Assembly: GCA_950295325.1 (NCBI GenBank)
Contig: OX485808.1
Coordinates: 38,339,180-38,403,179 of the forward strand
Source of the DNA: Polytrichum commune
Taxonomy: Eukaryota; Streptophyta; Polytrichopsida; Polytrichales; Polytrichaceae
DNA length: 64,000 bases
Direction: 5' to 3'
How positions within the stretch are numbered: position 1 is the first letter of the stretch; each line of letters opens with the position of its first letter. Made by a program: the position numbers and the translations under genes. Positions 1 to 12,162 of this stretch are shown here, piece after piece. The notes under the pieces are model-generated. The model was not told where the DNA came from, did not search any database, and saw only the letters and a program-made list of their open reading frames with translations.

Positions 1-3000
1 GTTTACTTAAAACAAACCCAATGCTAGACTCTTGATTGGGTAAATAAAGTGAGGAGTCTGACAGTCATAAATGCATGTTCTGAAATTGAAAGATTTCCCA
101 CACCTTTTGTTTGTATACATGGATGATTTGTTAGCTTAAATCCTAAACCATGTGAAATAAACATGTAATTATACCGATGAGACTTATGTGAGACACCTAG
201 AATCACCTTTTAAGTCTTCCATGATTGTTTTCCTGGGTTTTTGTCTTATCCAAAAGCTAAACTACAAGAGCTAAAGTGCCAACACAAGGGCCACATACCT
301 CGAATTGATTGTTGAGCGGAACCTTACAAAGGCCATACTTACATCCAACTACGGGCAACTACTATACTTCACTTTCTGGTTCAAGGATGAGAATGACACA
401 CACAATCACTTCTATAGGGTCTCAACCAATTCGGTTTGTGACATGTGGCAAAATGCATGAAGAAAAGAACAATGTTCTTTGGGGTCAAAGTTTGTAAGTT
501 CCAAGGGTTCACATGACAACTGTGACCAAGCAATGGTGAGCAGAGTGTTTGGTCACTATCCTTATTTCCTTATTGTCAACAACTTATTCCTTGCATTTTA
601 ATTTTAAATAATATAGCTTTCAAAATATGGTTCAGTTCATTTCCTAGAGTTTTGATTTTGAACCGGTAATTTGGAAAAACAAGCCGGGTGATGTGTAACT
701 AGTAGCCGGTTCTCCCCTTGGAATTCATCCATAGATACATAACATTATTTAGCAAGTTATGTTGCTTATGTGGGGCCGGGTTTTAGTTCAAAATTCTTCC
801 AAAGGGATCCAAGTTTGTGGTGAGTTTTGTGAGTAACAAACTTGGCCTCGAAGCTTAGTAATTTTTTGTAAGTACTTGCCACATTCGAATGAAAAGGAGA
901 TAACTTCAAGTTCTGGCAACTTAGTGAGCTTTGATAGCCTTTTGATAGTGCGTTAGTCAAGATTATAGACATTGACTATTATACCTAGGATAACTATGTT
1001 GTCTATTTACTGCATAGAAAGGGGGCTTATGCACTACACCATTTGTGGTGTTTAATGTCACTCACTATTTGGAACCGCTCAATGTTATAACTTCTTATTA
1101 TACATTTCATTTTTTAATGAGAAAAAATAAGATGGCTAGTACCGACATTGTACAACATGATATAATTATACTTGATTAAAGCTTACATTCTTTGCAAAAA
1201 AAGTTAAAGCGTTGTGCAACTTCAAATACTAAGTGACGCCAAATTCGATAAGCAATGTAGGTATTTGACATGCATTTTGCATAATTTTTGTTCATTTGAC
1301 CTTAGAGTAGAGGCGACCAGAACCAATCGCTTGAGAGATCTTGCACATCATTTGGAAAAGTATAAGGCAGTGCAAGTTTCCTTGTGTAGAAAGATAGAAA
1401 TCATGAGGATTGCAATTTTTTGGGTAATTTTATTCCTTAAATTTAAGATTATTGTGAATTTTTGAAGCAAAAAATTGATCCGAACATATTACCATTGTCT
1501 AGAGTCTACCCTAACCGCTCATTTTAACTGCTCATTCATTCGTAATCTAGCACTCAAAAGCATGACATGTGTCATGCCACTATTGGTTCAGGCCTAAATC
1601 AAATTCTGATTGAAATTTAATCCCAACTCGATTGAAATTCCAATACCCTATAGATTGCCCAGAGGTCTTGGTTGGGAATATGTCCCTCTACTATAATTGT
1701 TGTAGATGTTCCTTGAACCCACACTAGTTATATAGGTTATGTCTTCATGGGAAAATCCCATTAATAAGTCATGTTTGATAAGTCACAGTCAATTAATGAA
1801 GTTGTCTCAAGCTACATCAAATAAGGTAGATGCTCCACTACATGATTCATGGCTCGTTACCACTATTTCTCTTCCACTAGACGATTTTATGATCTACTAC
1901 AATAGTAGAAGTCTAATCCATACTCATAGATTTCAAACTTGTCTAATGGAGGAGCACCAATAACAAGGGACCGCAATGTTTGTTGTGGACACCTAAGTAA
2001 TTATTTATAATTTGTAAGTGTTTTTTTTTTTTTTTTTTTTTTTCTACCAAAATGAAATTTCTTCAGATAAAATTATATACATTTGAAGTTTACTATTAGC
2101 CGATGCAATTTCTATTTCTCTATTTTACATTAATTCCGAGAATTGAACTTCCATCAATTGCAAGGTGGATATGGATCCAACCACTCAAGCAAGCTCTTGA
2201 GTGGATGCTAAGTTAAGCCAACGTATAAACAAATGCTTATGTACACAAAAATATAAAAGAAAACTTATAAAGGAACACTAAATCATGTAGGGGTAGCAAT
2301 AGCTAGAGTACTCAAGAGTTTGAAGTAATAAAAAATTGTGTTGCTAGGTTCTCAACTGGGTGCCACGACCACCCACTCCCATTTCTTTATGAAGTCTAAA
2401 AGGACAAATAAACGAAGTTGGGCTACGAGAGAATAGATGGATTTCATCCCTATCAAGTTGACCATAGGCACATATATTACGTTATATGTGATTTACAAGT
2501 AGCAAATGCCAAACCGCCACCAAGGACTAAGTTAGATGCAATGGATGGTTCATTGGGCATCTAAATTACAGAGGGGCCATTCACATATCATCCTTTCACG
2601 ATGAGCTCTCAACCGTAAACCCTATGCACCCTAAACTTACAATTTTGCATATGCAATACAAAACCGTGGACTCCACATGTCCCTGTGCACCCCAAACACG
2701 ACTTTCAATACCTCGGTATAATACAAGGATGCATCTTTATTAATCCAAAATTATTCCAATAACATCACTCACCACTAGGGTGTTGTATCCTTATTGCCAA
2801 GACATTATGCAAGCATGATTTCTCACCCATGATGGGCCACCCTTGTAGATTGAATAGTATGTAGCTTGATTGTAGTTCAAAACACATGCTTAGTTTCTGC
2901 TCGCATGCCTTGCCGGCTGATTGCATGGGCTTAACATTGGTTGCTTAGGTCATGCATGTCACACGACCAGGGTGTCACACATTTGTATTTGAGTATTCAC

Positions 3001-4217
3001 GGGCCAAGTGGTAAGCCTTACCTTTTGAAAAAAGGGAACCCATCACATAGACTTTGTAGTGATATGTCTTCACCCAATATATTGTGTTACAATTTATGGA
3101 CGCATTGTGAGTTCACAACTGATGAACATAACCATGATACTTCCCCTCAAAATAACACAATTTCCATCTATGAAATGAAGTTTAATATCACGTTCTAATT
3201 ACAACTGCAAAAAACTCTCATAACACAACACTAAGAATCCCAACCTCAAATTTTCTACTCAAAAATGCCCAAACGAGGGGTTCAAAAACCTATATTTTCA
3301 TAGAATACAAATAAATCCCTGCAACCTTCTCTTTATATCATCAAATTCGAGAAAAGCAATGAATGAACTCGAAATCGGCAAGTGGGCACTGAAGCATTTA
3401 GAGGACGAACTTAATGACAAACACATTCACTTTCGACGCTCGCATGTGATGATCATACTTAGTTGTGGAATTTAATAAGGGGATTATTAGTGCTTGTTTA
3501 ATCAACTACTAGCTAGCTAGGAGCCTTGTCTCTATGGACCCCGACATTGTTACGATCATGCGACATGTGTCTAATCATCACCATTATTAACCCTAAACTT
3601 GAAATAAAAGCAACTCGATACGAGAGGATGGGGTGTCACATGCATGAAATGGATTTAAGTAAGCTTAATTATGTGGTACTTAGTGGGGTACTTATTTGAC
3701 TTAGTGGCATGACTACTAAGTCTAACAAAGTTCGGCCGAAATTGATTTCCATTCATGGAGGAGGAGGTTGACCATTGGTACAAGGAATTATGTTGGCTAC
3801 CAAAGCGGTTTCGTACTTTTCACATTGTATTGAAGTCGAGCATTTAGGTGGTGTACATTACATGGAATGGCGGGTCTTGTGCAATTGAATTGCACGAATA
3901 TATATATATATATATATGTTGGGAAAAAACACATGCCCATGTGAGAGGTGTATGAAGTGTGGAGTAAGTTCTTTGAACCCGAATGAAAAGGCGTTCTTCT
4001 AACGTACAAGGGTGTCAAATAAGTGGCATAAGTTTTTCTTGTTCGCTCTCTATCTTTTGTTGATGAAATTGACGTCTTCAAACCTACAATGTCACATTGA
4101 CAAAAAAAACCATGTCGAAAATTGGGCCTCTTGCAATTTAGTTATGGTTATCGAAAGTGCATGATCGTGGGTTCTTCAATTGAGTACACAAATTCTTCCA
4201 ATATGCTTCTAGTTGTG
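1..4217. other. Gene-free AT-rich stretch
   Basis: I see no coding exon here: open frames are short, lack splice-compatible neighbours and have no recognisable domain. It contains one MITE copy (1034-1260), a poly-T run near 2022-2043 and a short TA microsatellite near 3899-3917. The rest is unassigned. Confidence 0.6.
1034..1260. mobile_element. MITE, ~57-bp TIR family, copy 1
   Basis: The left end (CTACACC...GGAACCGCTC) and the right end (ACTTCAAATACTAAGTGACG...ATGTAG) are inverted repeats of each other, about 50-57 bp with mismatches. The same termini occur at 6079-6301 and 7134-7356. No coding capacity. TA lies at both edges, compatible with a TA target duplication of Tc1/mariner-like elements. 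This copy is the most diverged of the three. Confidence 0.65.
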
Positions 4218-4220
4218 TTC

Positions 4221-4380
4221 ATTGTTGGGTGTGGAGTGGTTAATGAAATTTGACGACGTAGTCCACTCTCTTCTAAACATGTGTCTTTATGGTGTTTGTT
4301 TTCTAACCCTCACCTAACCACACACCAATTGAATATAGATGTTTGATTAAGGAAAATAATTGAAAAACACCTGCATAGTG
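4221..4380 (-). repeat. Dispersed repeat, inverted relative to 11,619-11,780
   Basis: The segment from GGTGTGGAGTGGTTAATG to the motif TTTGATTAAGGAAAATAATT matches the reverse complement of 11,619-11,780 over about 160 bp, with scattered mismatches and small gaps. No protein is encoded. Short similar pieces (ATTGGACACC...GTGGTTAGTTG) recur near 4660-4745 and 14,360-14,440. This is probably a decayed non-autonomous DNA element. Its ends are not defined well enough to name a superfamily. Confidence 0.6.
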
Positions 4381-5089
4381 AATTATTCTACAACTCAAAC
4401 TACTTTTTTTGGAGACGTTGGGCCCAAGAATAGCATCAAATTGATATAGTAAGAGCAAGTTCACTTAGCATGTAAATTGCATTATGATAAACAATGAAGA
4501 AAATATAAGGCAAATTCCTCAAGATCATACAAGTCAAGTTTTGAAGGAAATATTTCAATCCGTGTAAAATTGAAACTATTTCCAGCTTAGAACATCAATT
4601 TGATGGCTTGATATTAACAATGTATGAGGTAGACGTGCCTAATTCAATCACTTATCTTAATTGGACACCTACCTTTGAGTAGTATGTGGTTAGTTGTGGT
4701 TCCAAGAATGGATATCAGAAAGACACGTGTTTAAAAGAGATTGGCCTATATGATAATTATTTGTTTTTTTTGTTGGGGGGGGGGGGGGGACGTATATGAC
4801 CATCTACTGAGCATGAGAACCTTTGCTTTGATAACAAACATAATATTCACTTGAGCTCCAAAAATTATGAGTGAAGTGGCTATGGCTTTCATTTGGATTT
4901 ACTAACCATCTTGTACTAATCGCATGTTTCATGTCTTAAGAGAAGTGGGCTAATCGAGAAAGGAATAACCATTTAAGGCCCATCTACCTTAGTAAGACGT
5001 TGCGTTTGTGAGAAACTTTACCTCATGACCGTTACTTTGATAGGCATCTATTATCATGATCATTTCTTGTGTTAACTACACTAAACATT
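4381..5089. other. Unassigned spacer with a G homopolymer
   Basis: Nothing codes here. A run of about 15 G residues sits near 4775-4789 after a T-rich tract. A partial copy of the 4221/11,619 repeat family lies near 4660-4745. Confidence 0.5.
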
Positions 5090-5800
5090 GCATCTAGTGT
5101 AACCAATTCTATTTGTCTTGTTCAATACTGATTGTAAACTGCCCATGTAGTGTCACCAACACTAAATGCATACCTAACAATACCTGTCATTCCTTGTAGA
5201 AAATTTGGGCATTAGAGGTTTACAATGTGGCAAATAATTTCACTTACTAAGTGATTTTCCATCCAAATTTCAATCATCCATGACAATATTTCATTACAGT
5301 TGTTAATTAGGATGCATAGTACACAAAAGTTTGCTTCAAAAATTGGCGCAAATTTCAGCAAAATTTCAATTGTCAATGACAATACATCTAAGGAGTGTCA
5401 TTAGAAAAGTTACCACAGGGACATAAAATACTATATGCCACTAAATATGATATTTAGTGTCACCAATTCTAATTGTCTTGCTCAATACTCATTGTAAACC
5501 GAGGCATAGTGTCACGAACACTAGATGTTAACCCAACATTATTTGCCATTCCTTGTAAATATTTTGTGGGATTATAGATTTACAATGTTGCAATTACTGT
5601 CACTTGCCAAGTGATCTTTCATCCAAATTTCAATCATCCATGACAATATTTCATCACAAGTTGTTGTCAAGAGAGGATAGAGTTTTGGCCAATGGATGAC
5701 CTCATCCATCATCCATGACAATATTTGTTCATAAGAAGTGTCATCCAAAAAGTTACCACAGTGACATAAAATACCACATGACACTAAATATCATATAAAG
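5090..5800 (+). repeat. Two diverged tandem copies, period ~360 bp
   Basis: CAATTCTATTTGTCTTG at 5104 recurs as CAATTCTAATTGTCTTG at 5464. Many following blocks stay in register, for example the segment TCCAAATTTCAATCATCCAT near 5260 and again near 5620. A near-palindrome, CACTAAATATGATATTTAGTG, sits at the copy junction near 5438 and resembles the tips of the ~223-bp MITE family. The pair may have arisen by duplication of a MITE-related element. No coding potential. Confidence 0.75.
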
Positions 5801-6078
5801 TGAAGTTGCTTGTGGTTTACGATTGTTGGTTATTTCATCACTTCTTGCATGTGTCTAATTTTCACTTTCTTCCTAATCTTGGGCTTACTTATACTTCAAT
5901 GAACATCATGTATGAGATTAATTAGGACAAGGGAAGATCCAAGAAAGCTTAAAACATTGGGGGAGGGGGGAGGGTGAGTTTCCATGTAGACCGCATGCCC
6001 ATCATACTCCATTGTGAATAAGGACAAACCCACCCAAATGTAGAGGGAATCTGGTGGGGTAGGGTTTGTACATGCCAA

Positions 6079-6301
6079 CTACACTAAATATGTTATTTAA
6101 TATCACAAAAGGTTTGAAATTACACAATGCTATATTTATTAATTGTATATCTCATGATCTACCAACAACTATCAAATTGGTTGTTTGGACATTATAGCAC
6201 ATCAACAACTTTACTTGGTAAAAACTTACATCAATAATCGAAAGATATAACACCGTGTAACTCCAAATAGTAAGTGACACTAAATATCATATTTTGTGTA
6301 G
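6079..6301. mobile_element. MITE, ~57-bp TIR family, copy 2
   Basis: This element is 223 bp long. The left end CTACACTAAATATGTTATTT and the reverse complement of the right end (CTACACAAAATATGATATTT) align over about 57 bp. The interior shares blocks such as AATTGGTTGTTTGGACATT with the copy at 7134-7356, in opposite orientation, which proves a common family. TA at both ends suggests a TA target site. No protein is encoded. Confidence 0.85.
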
Positions 6302-6384
6302 CTACTCCCATCTCCTCAAACCCCATGCCTACTTACTAACCGCCTCTTCTTGGTTATCAAAAGATGGAGTTCTAGACCAACACT

Positions 6385-6551
6385 CATAACATTATTCAGA
6401 GCCATAACAATGTTATGCGGGACTGACAATATTCCACGCAACATTCCTGGATATTCTCCACATTAAGTCTGAATGCGGAGAATATATGGGAATATTGTGT
6501 GGAATATTGTCAATCCCATAGAACATTGTTATGGATATGAATAATGTTATG
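6385..6551. mobile_element. Foldback MITE (~167 bp), copy 1
   Basis: Almost the whole element is a palindrome with ~80-bp arms. The left arm begins CATAACATTATTCAGAGCC and the right arm ends ATGGATATGAATAATGTTATG. The arms include ACAATATTCCAC and its complement GTGGAATATTGT. A full relative lies at 51,022-51,189 and a single arm at 50,201-50,284. The element cannot encode a protein. A transcript would fold into a long hairpin. Confidence 0.85.
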
Positions 6552-7133
6552 TTGATTCTCTCGAGCCTTCAACCGGTCTTAATCCTTTGGTGACCGACAC
6601 TTGTAGGTTGAGAATTCTCTAGTGAGCGCATGGAAGTCTAGCAGCCCGTATCCACGGCTCTCCACATTCTAGCATACCATCAAAATGCAGTTGGTCGGCA
6701 ACTTGTGGTTAACTACATGTGAACACCTCTGACCCACTATTATCTAGAATTTAATGAACAAGCAACCTACATGGAAACTCACCCTAAGAAGGCTCCGTTG
6801 GGGGGAGGGGGGGGGGGTCCTAAAAATTTCCCTCATTCATGGGAAGGTCTTGAGCGGAGGGTCTCTCAAAATGATGAGAATGTACCATTGGGGTGGAGCA
6901 CTTCAATTTTGGAAAGCAAGTCCTTCAAGGTCTTTCCCTATACACAAGGTAGGAAGAGAAGGAGGGGTTAGTAGAATTTACTTGGTTTGTTAGACTACTT
7001 ATCATGATGTGAGTCCTCTAGAAACAAAATTTCTAGAATATTTATGGGATATTCTAACAAAAACGTATGCTATATTTGGAAATAGTGTGCACCATGTATA
7101 TCTCTATTATAAACACATATCAACCAAGTTATA
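6552..7133. other. Unassigned spacer
   Basis: Contains a G-rich tract near 6798-6817 and no credible exon. Two overlapping short open frames exist, but they run through the low-complexity tract and have no relatives that I recognise. Confidence 0.5.
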
Positions 7134-7356
7134 CTACACTAAATATGATGTTCAGTGTCATTTACTATTCGGAGTTACACATTCCTATATCTTTTACTAT
7201 TAATGTAAAATTTTACTGAGTTAAAAACGTTTATGGTCTACAATGTCCAAACAACCAATTCGACCTTTGTTAGTAACAAATGAGATGTACAATGAATAAT
7301 TATAGCGTTGCGTGATTCCAAATAGTAAGTGACATTGAATATCATATTTAATGTAG
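7134..7356. mobile_element. MITE, ~57-bp TIR family, copy 3
   Basis: Exactly 223 bp, the same length as the copy at 6079. The left end CTACACTAAATATGATGTTC pairs with the right end ending GACATTGAATATCATATTTA plus ATGTAG. The interior is the reverse-oriented version of the 6079 interior. The equal lengths and TA-flanked ends support a defined, precisely mobilised non-autonomous element. Confidence 0.85.
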
Positions 7357-7700
7357 CACCTCTTCATCCACGGTGGATGATTTTAAATGGTCAATGGGAA
7401 GCTCAACTTGCTCAATTTCCATATGTGTGTTTTGGTTGGATGAAGGTGCGTCATTCATCCAGTATATACTCTTTGACATTATGAATATATAACACCCATA
7501 ATGCGTCAAGTTTCAAGTGCAACGTTCTTGGGCTGCTTTCATTGACGGTTTGACCAAACCCCAATACTTAATGTACTAGTGGAGTTATGCAAGAATAAAT
7601 CATTCTATGACAAGGGCGGCATGTAAATGAATGAAGGGAGTAAATGAGGTAACATTGGTCATAAATGTAAAAGAAATGAACATAGCATTACTTGGCACTA

Positions 7701-9109
7701 AGGGTCGCTTTACAAGTTTACACTACAGTGGAAAAGTCCACTGGTCATGAAATCTAGGGGAATTATGAATTTTGATTGGCTAAGAGTGACACTCTTGTCC
7801 AGTGGTGGTTTACGTACACTATGGTTAAGAGTCTTTTGGTGGGGAACTTTGTACATGGATGAAAAAATGACATGCTTGCCAACGTGGCGACACTTTTTTG
7901 AAGGGGAGTTCTCCAGAGGTCAAGTTTCTTGGGCAACCTCAAAGCCTTGGACAAGAAACTTGGCCTCCGGAAAACTCCAACTTGAATAAAATATTTCTTC
8001 CTTAGAAACATCTTTGCACTATTATTGTTCTCCCTTTTTAGTATGACATTTTTGGGAAACACGAAAGAAGTCGTATTATCGAGGTGTCGTCTTGTCGTTA
8101 ATATGACAATTGACGTAAAGTTGTCATATTATTCAGGAAATACGAAAACATAAGTAATATGAGCTTAAAGATATATACAACGAGTTTAAGCAATATAGAT
8201 GGATATGACATAATAACTTATGACTCCAAACAAATACAAATATTCTCAAGAACTCTTAAAATAAGAGTCCAAAGATCTTTGGTGTTGCCTACCCCGAGTT
8301 AGTAATTGTCATCTTATCTAAATTCCCATCTAACTTTTGGAGACTAATTATTTCATCAACACCAAAATATAAAGAGTTCTCTAATAAGAAACTAGACAAC
8401 AATGATACTATATCACCCGTGTACAAGGCAAAATACTAGGCATGAGGCCACTCTCACCCTGACCATGTCCATTCTACACCAGTAACCATGATTATCATTA
8501 AGTTCCCAACAATAAGTGAAGTTCCCAAGTAGTTCCCAAGTGAAAATGGATCTAAAAGAGTTTTATGTAGTTGTATAGAAGAGGGAATTTTGAACTAAAA
8601 AGTTTGGTCTCGCAAAAATGTGTCATAATATCGAGGTTGTCGTATTAACGAGGTTGGACTGTACCAACATGTAATTTCTTTAAAAATCAATAAGAAGATA
8701 ATGTTACCTACTTATTTGCCTTAATTTGGATGTATTATAGAGGTGGAACATTTTCAAATAAATTCTTGTCATGAAAGAAGGCCTAAAACATTGCCACATA
8801 CATTTTATTTTTTGATCAATACAATTTTTTGAAATATCAACACAATTGTCATTTAGGGGGTAAGGTTTCTACTAGGGCCAACTATGACCATTTTGTGAAG
8901 TAGTCCGGTGGACTTCTCCTCTTGGTGAAGTTGTCCAATACACTTCTCCTCTAGGTGGTTACACTACGGCTAGTCAAGACTTCCCAAGGCATTTTTTCAT
9001 TGTCTTTTCATCTTCTCCAACATACCACCCCTCGCCTCAAATAACCATGTCTTGGGCTGAAATTCTTAACCGACCGGTGCACTTCTCCACCGTAGTGTAA
9101 AGAGGCCCT
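7701..9109. mobile_element. Non-autonomous TIR DNA transposon, ~1.4 kb
   Basis: AGGGTCGCTTTAC followed by TACACTACAGTGGA at the left end is inverted at the right end as CCACCGTAGTGTA followed by AAGAGGCCCT. The TIR is about 38 bp, with a 5-bp gap in one arm. Flanking triplets are TAA on the left and TCA on the right. That is compatible with a mutated PIF/Harbinger-type TWA target but not proof of it. The interior has no transposase. It holds sub-repeats (cGGTGGACTTCTCCTC near 8905, CACTTCTCCTCTAGGTGG near 8940) and two ATCGAGG-containing segments (8076, 8623) that could mark a further nested insertion. Confidence 0.65.
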
Positions 9110-11618
9110 CAGGTGGTGGACCCTAGCACTAAAAATTTTTGGAGCATCATGTCGAAGGTTCATTTTTTCACGAATGACAACATGCCAAGAAGGCTTATTA
9201 TGGTACCCGCCGGAGGCGTCCGAAATGGCTATAAATTAAAGCATATTAAGGGGGAAGTTGCCAACCACTGGCTACTGCTAACGCGTAATATGACATCCTA
9301 TATAGCGACTCTTGCACAAAAGACATGTGTTAATACATGGCTATTTTAAGGAAAGTGTGATTGCCATTATGTGAAAACTTGCACCCGATAATCATTGGTA
9401 ATTGCATATGGGTGATGACAAACAAAAACACTGGAGGGGCTTATGACAACATTCACAATTGATATGGTGCAACTCTGGTCCAATTGCTCTATAAATCCAA
9501 CAATGTGACGATCCGACTTGAATAAAAGGAGAGACTAACTCAATACATTTCATAACATAAAAGACAAAATGGTTTCACAAGTCATGTGGGGGGAATCGAA
9601 CCCCCGGTCCAAATAGATAGTGACCCATGGCAACACACGACAAACTTGCAAAATACCAATGTTAATCCATCTACCCACCCCCCCCCCCCTTTCCTCCCAC
9701 AAAGGTTAGTCCAACTTGCAAACAAGCTAGCAAAAAGAACAACAACAATAGAACATCCACAACACCTACAAGCACAACTTCAACTCCAAGCTCTGCACTC
9801 CGCACTCCATTTCAATCCCAACTTTCCAACATGCCATAGAAGTTCAACCTACATAACCAACATTAAATCGAATGAATTGCACTAGAAAAGAACATAAAAT
9901 AAACAAGCATTCACAATCACAAATAGTGCCCATGATAGAGAGTATTCAACGGAGATATTCTTTAAATAAATTTTCAAGAACCCAGGACGGTGAAGCCATG
10001 AAATTTACTCCGTACTCGAATTCCATCCATCCACTCATTTCTGCGCTCCAACACACGCTGATACCGCCAACTAACATGTCCTTTGGGAACCCGTCCCATA
10101 ATGGTTACTTTCATGCTCATGCTATGAACACAATGCATCTGCTAGCCAAACTTAGACCAAATATCACGTGTTTACAAGACATCCCCCCACAATGCTCAAT
10201 TACACCGTCTTCTACCATCACTAATCATCAACATTAGATTTATACAAATTCACATATTCCCACGACTTTTTCTCTCATAGAGTCGTCAAATGTAAACAAC
10301 ATATGCCCTGCTCATCACTCACCTCTAAAAATTGGGGATAGAACACCCCTCTCCCTCCCCCTCCCCCTCCCCCCCCCCCCCAAAAAAATAAAAAAATAAA
10401 AAAATAAAAAAATAATGTTGTCATTACTGCTGGCATGTGAGGCGCTATTTATAAACCATCCATAGGACTTTTGAAGCACCTCCACCATTTTATCTCGAAC
10501 ATCAAAACCCTCATGACCTTCCACCGCTGCAATGCGATGAACTACCTTGCATCTCTCATTCTAAACAAACAAAAACTGCAAAAGAATCAAGCCCCGATTT
10601 TACCCAACATAACACAAACACTTTTAACACTACCACATACTTTCTAAAGCCTCTGGGCTCTTGGGCTTAGGTTGGCAAAGGGGTTTTCCTTCATGTCAAC
10701 TCTCACACACCAACGTTCTTTCCACTTATCTCTTTGTTTGAATCGAAGTGCCTTTCATTGTTAGCAATCCCACGGAGCAAAGGCACGAAGAAACCTAACT
10801 TCCAATTCTCCCTCTAATTTGAGGGGTGGTGTCTTGGTAGAAGAGTATTTAGACCACAACCTCAAGTCATCATCCGCGAGCCTCCTCACTTGCCAAGGAC
10901 AATTTTCTAATGTTTCAAGGTTGAAGGTTCATTAGCATTTGCTTGGAAACAATATTTTAAGGAAACAATATTTCGACGCGATTTTTGTACTGTACATTGC
11001 TAAGCTCCACCTCCCACTTATCCTAGGTAGGAGAATAATTTGGCCATGAGGTTGGGAATGAACATGATGTGATTCTCATAAAACAACGGTTTTTAGTCTT
11101 AGTGCCACAAAAATGTGTCCATGAAACATGCTATCTTTTTATTTCTATTTTAAGTGGGTGAGGGAATCCTAAACCTTTTACTTAATTTGGTGAAGGGAAA
11201 AAAATCATAATTTGGTAGAGGTTTGCCATAAAAAACATTCAATGCTTCCTTCCATGATTTCAATCGTTTATAAATGCTCTTGAACGCAATTCACTCTGAA
11301 GAACACATGAAGTTCCAACAACTTAGAGAGGAATGTTGAAATTAACACCCCATCCAAACCCAACACTCTAAGGTCTTGCACATTAAGTAAATATTGATTA
11401 TGAGAATGATCACACAACTTAACATCAAATTCCAATGCTCGTTTGGATCATCTACCAATAAAACTTTGACCCTCATAACAAAATTTAAATAAGATATACT
11501 TTGATGTATTGGAATCCCCTCTCAATCGCTCAAAATATCCATTTATAACCAATAGTTCAATAACAATAAATCAGCTCAACACTTACACTGACGGTTTTAG
11601 CATCACCCAACTTTAGGT
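9110..11618. other. Gene-free stretch with low-complexity tracts
   Basis: No exon is supportable. On the - strand near 9588-9610 lies a tRNA-like B-box/T-arm, GGTTCGATTCC inside GGGGG/CCCCC pairing. It could be a relic of a tRNA-derived SINE, but I cannot see a matching A-box or acceptor stem. A C-tract lies near 9677-9692. A C-rich tract followed by repeated AAAAAAT units lies at 10,347-10,413. Longer open frames near 9586-10,237 show no domain or splice structure. Confidence 0.5.
10347..10413 (+). repeat. C-rich tract plus (AAAAAAT)n microsatellite
   Basis: CCCTCC-type repeats run into about 15 consecutive C residues, then four or more AAAAAAT units. This is simple sequence with no coding meaning. 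It also lengthens a spurious open frame on the - strand. Confidence 0.9.
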
Positions 11619-11780
11619 ATGCGGGTGTTATTTCCTTAATCAAACACCTATGTTTGACTGGTGTGTGGTTAATTACGTTAATTAGGATCAAAGAACGAAC
11701 ACTACAAACAAAGACACATGTTTACAAGAGACCGGACTACGTTGTCAAATCGTATCAACCACTCCACACTCAACAGTGAA
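11619..11780 (+). repeat. Dispersed repeat, inverted partner of 4221-4380
   Basis: Starts near TATGCGGGTGTTATTTCC and ends near ACTCCACACTCAACAGTG. Its reverse complement aligns with 4221-4380, including the shared CAAACACC, GGTTAATTA and ACACATGTTTA blocks. Two inverted copies 7.2 kb apart imply an insertion family. Confidence 0.6.
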
Positions 11781-12162
11781 CACGATTGGGAGGACCTGTA
11801 CATTCGATCAAGGAATCAACAACCATGCACTTCCGATCAGCAGTACTAAATCAAATGAGGTCCGATTCTCGATCCGGTTTTTGCCGATGCTTCATCGTAG
11901 ATTTGCTAATGCAAGACAAGGTTCGTTCCAATTGTGCGAATCTAATCGGTGGGAGTTGGAGGACATGGAAGACAACGAACCGATTCATTCATTAACACCC
12001 ACATTCGTTCGCATCCTTACCACAATTACGCCCTCGGTGGGTCGATAAGATCGGAGTGAGGTGCCAGAGACAAGCTACTGGTACCCGAGCTCCATCCCTG
12101 ACTCAGCTGGGGCTCAGAGAGGCTGAAGATTGCAGTACTTCTTACATGGCTCTAATTAATTT

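Noticed and set aside
9588-9610. tRNA gene on the - strand
   Set aside because: Only the T-arm/B-box is convincing; no acceptor stem, D-arm or anticodon arm could be paired.
9586-10237. Two longer + strand open frames
   Set aside because: They run through homopolymer C tracts, lack domain signatures, and their composition is simple Asn/His/Pro/Thr-rich.
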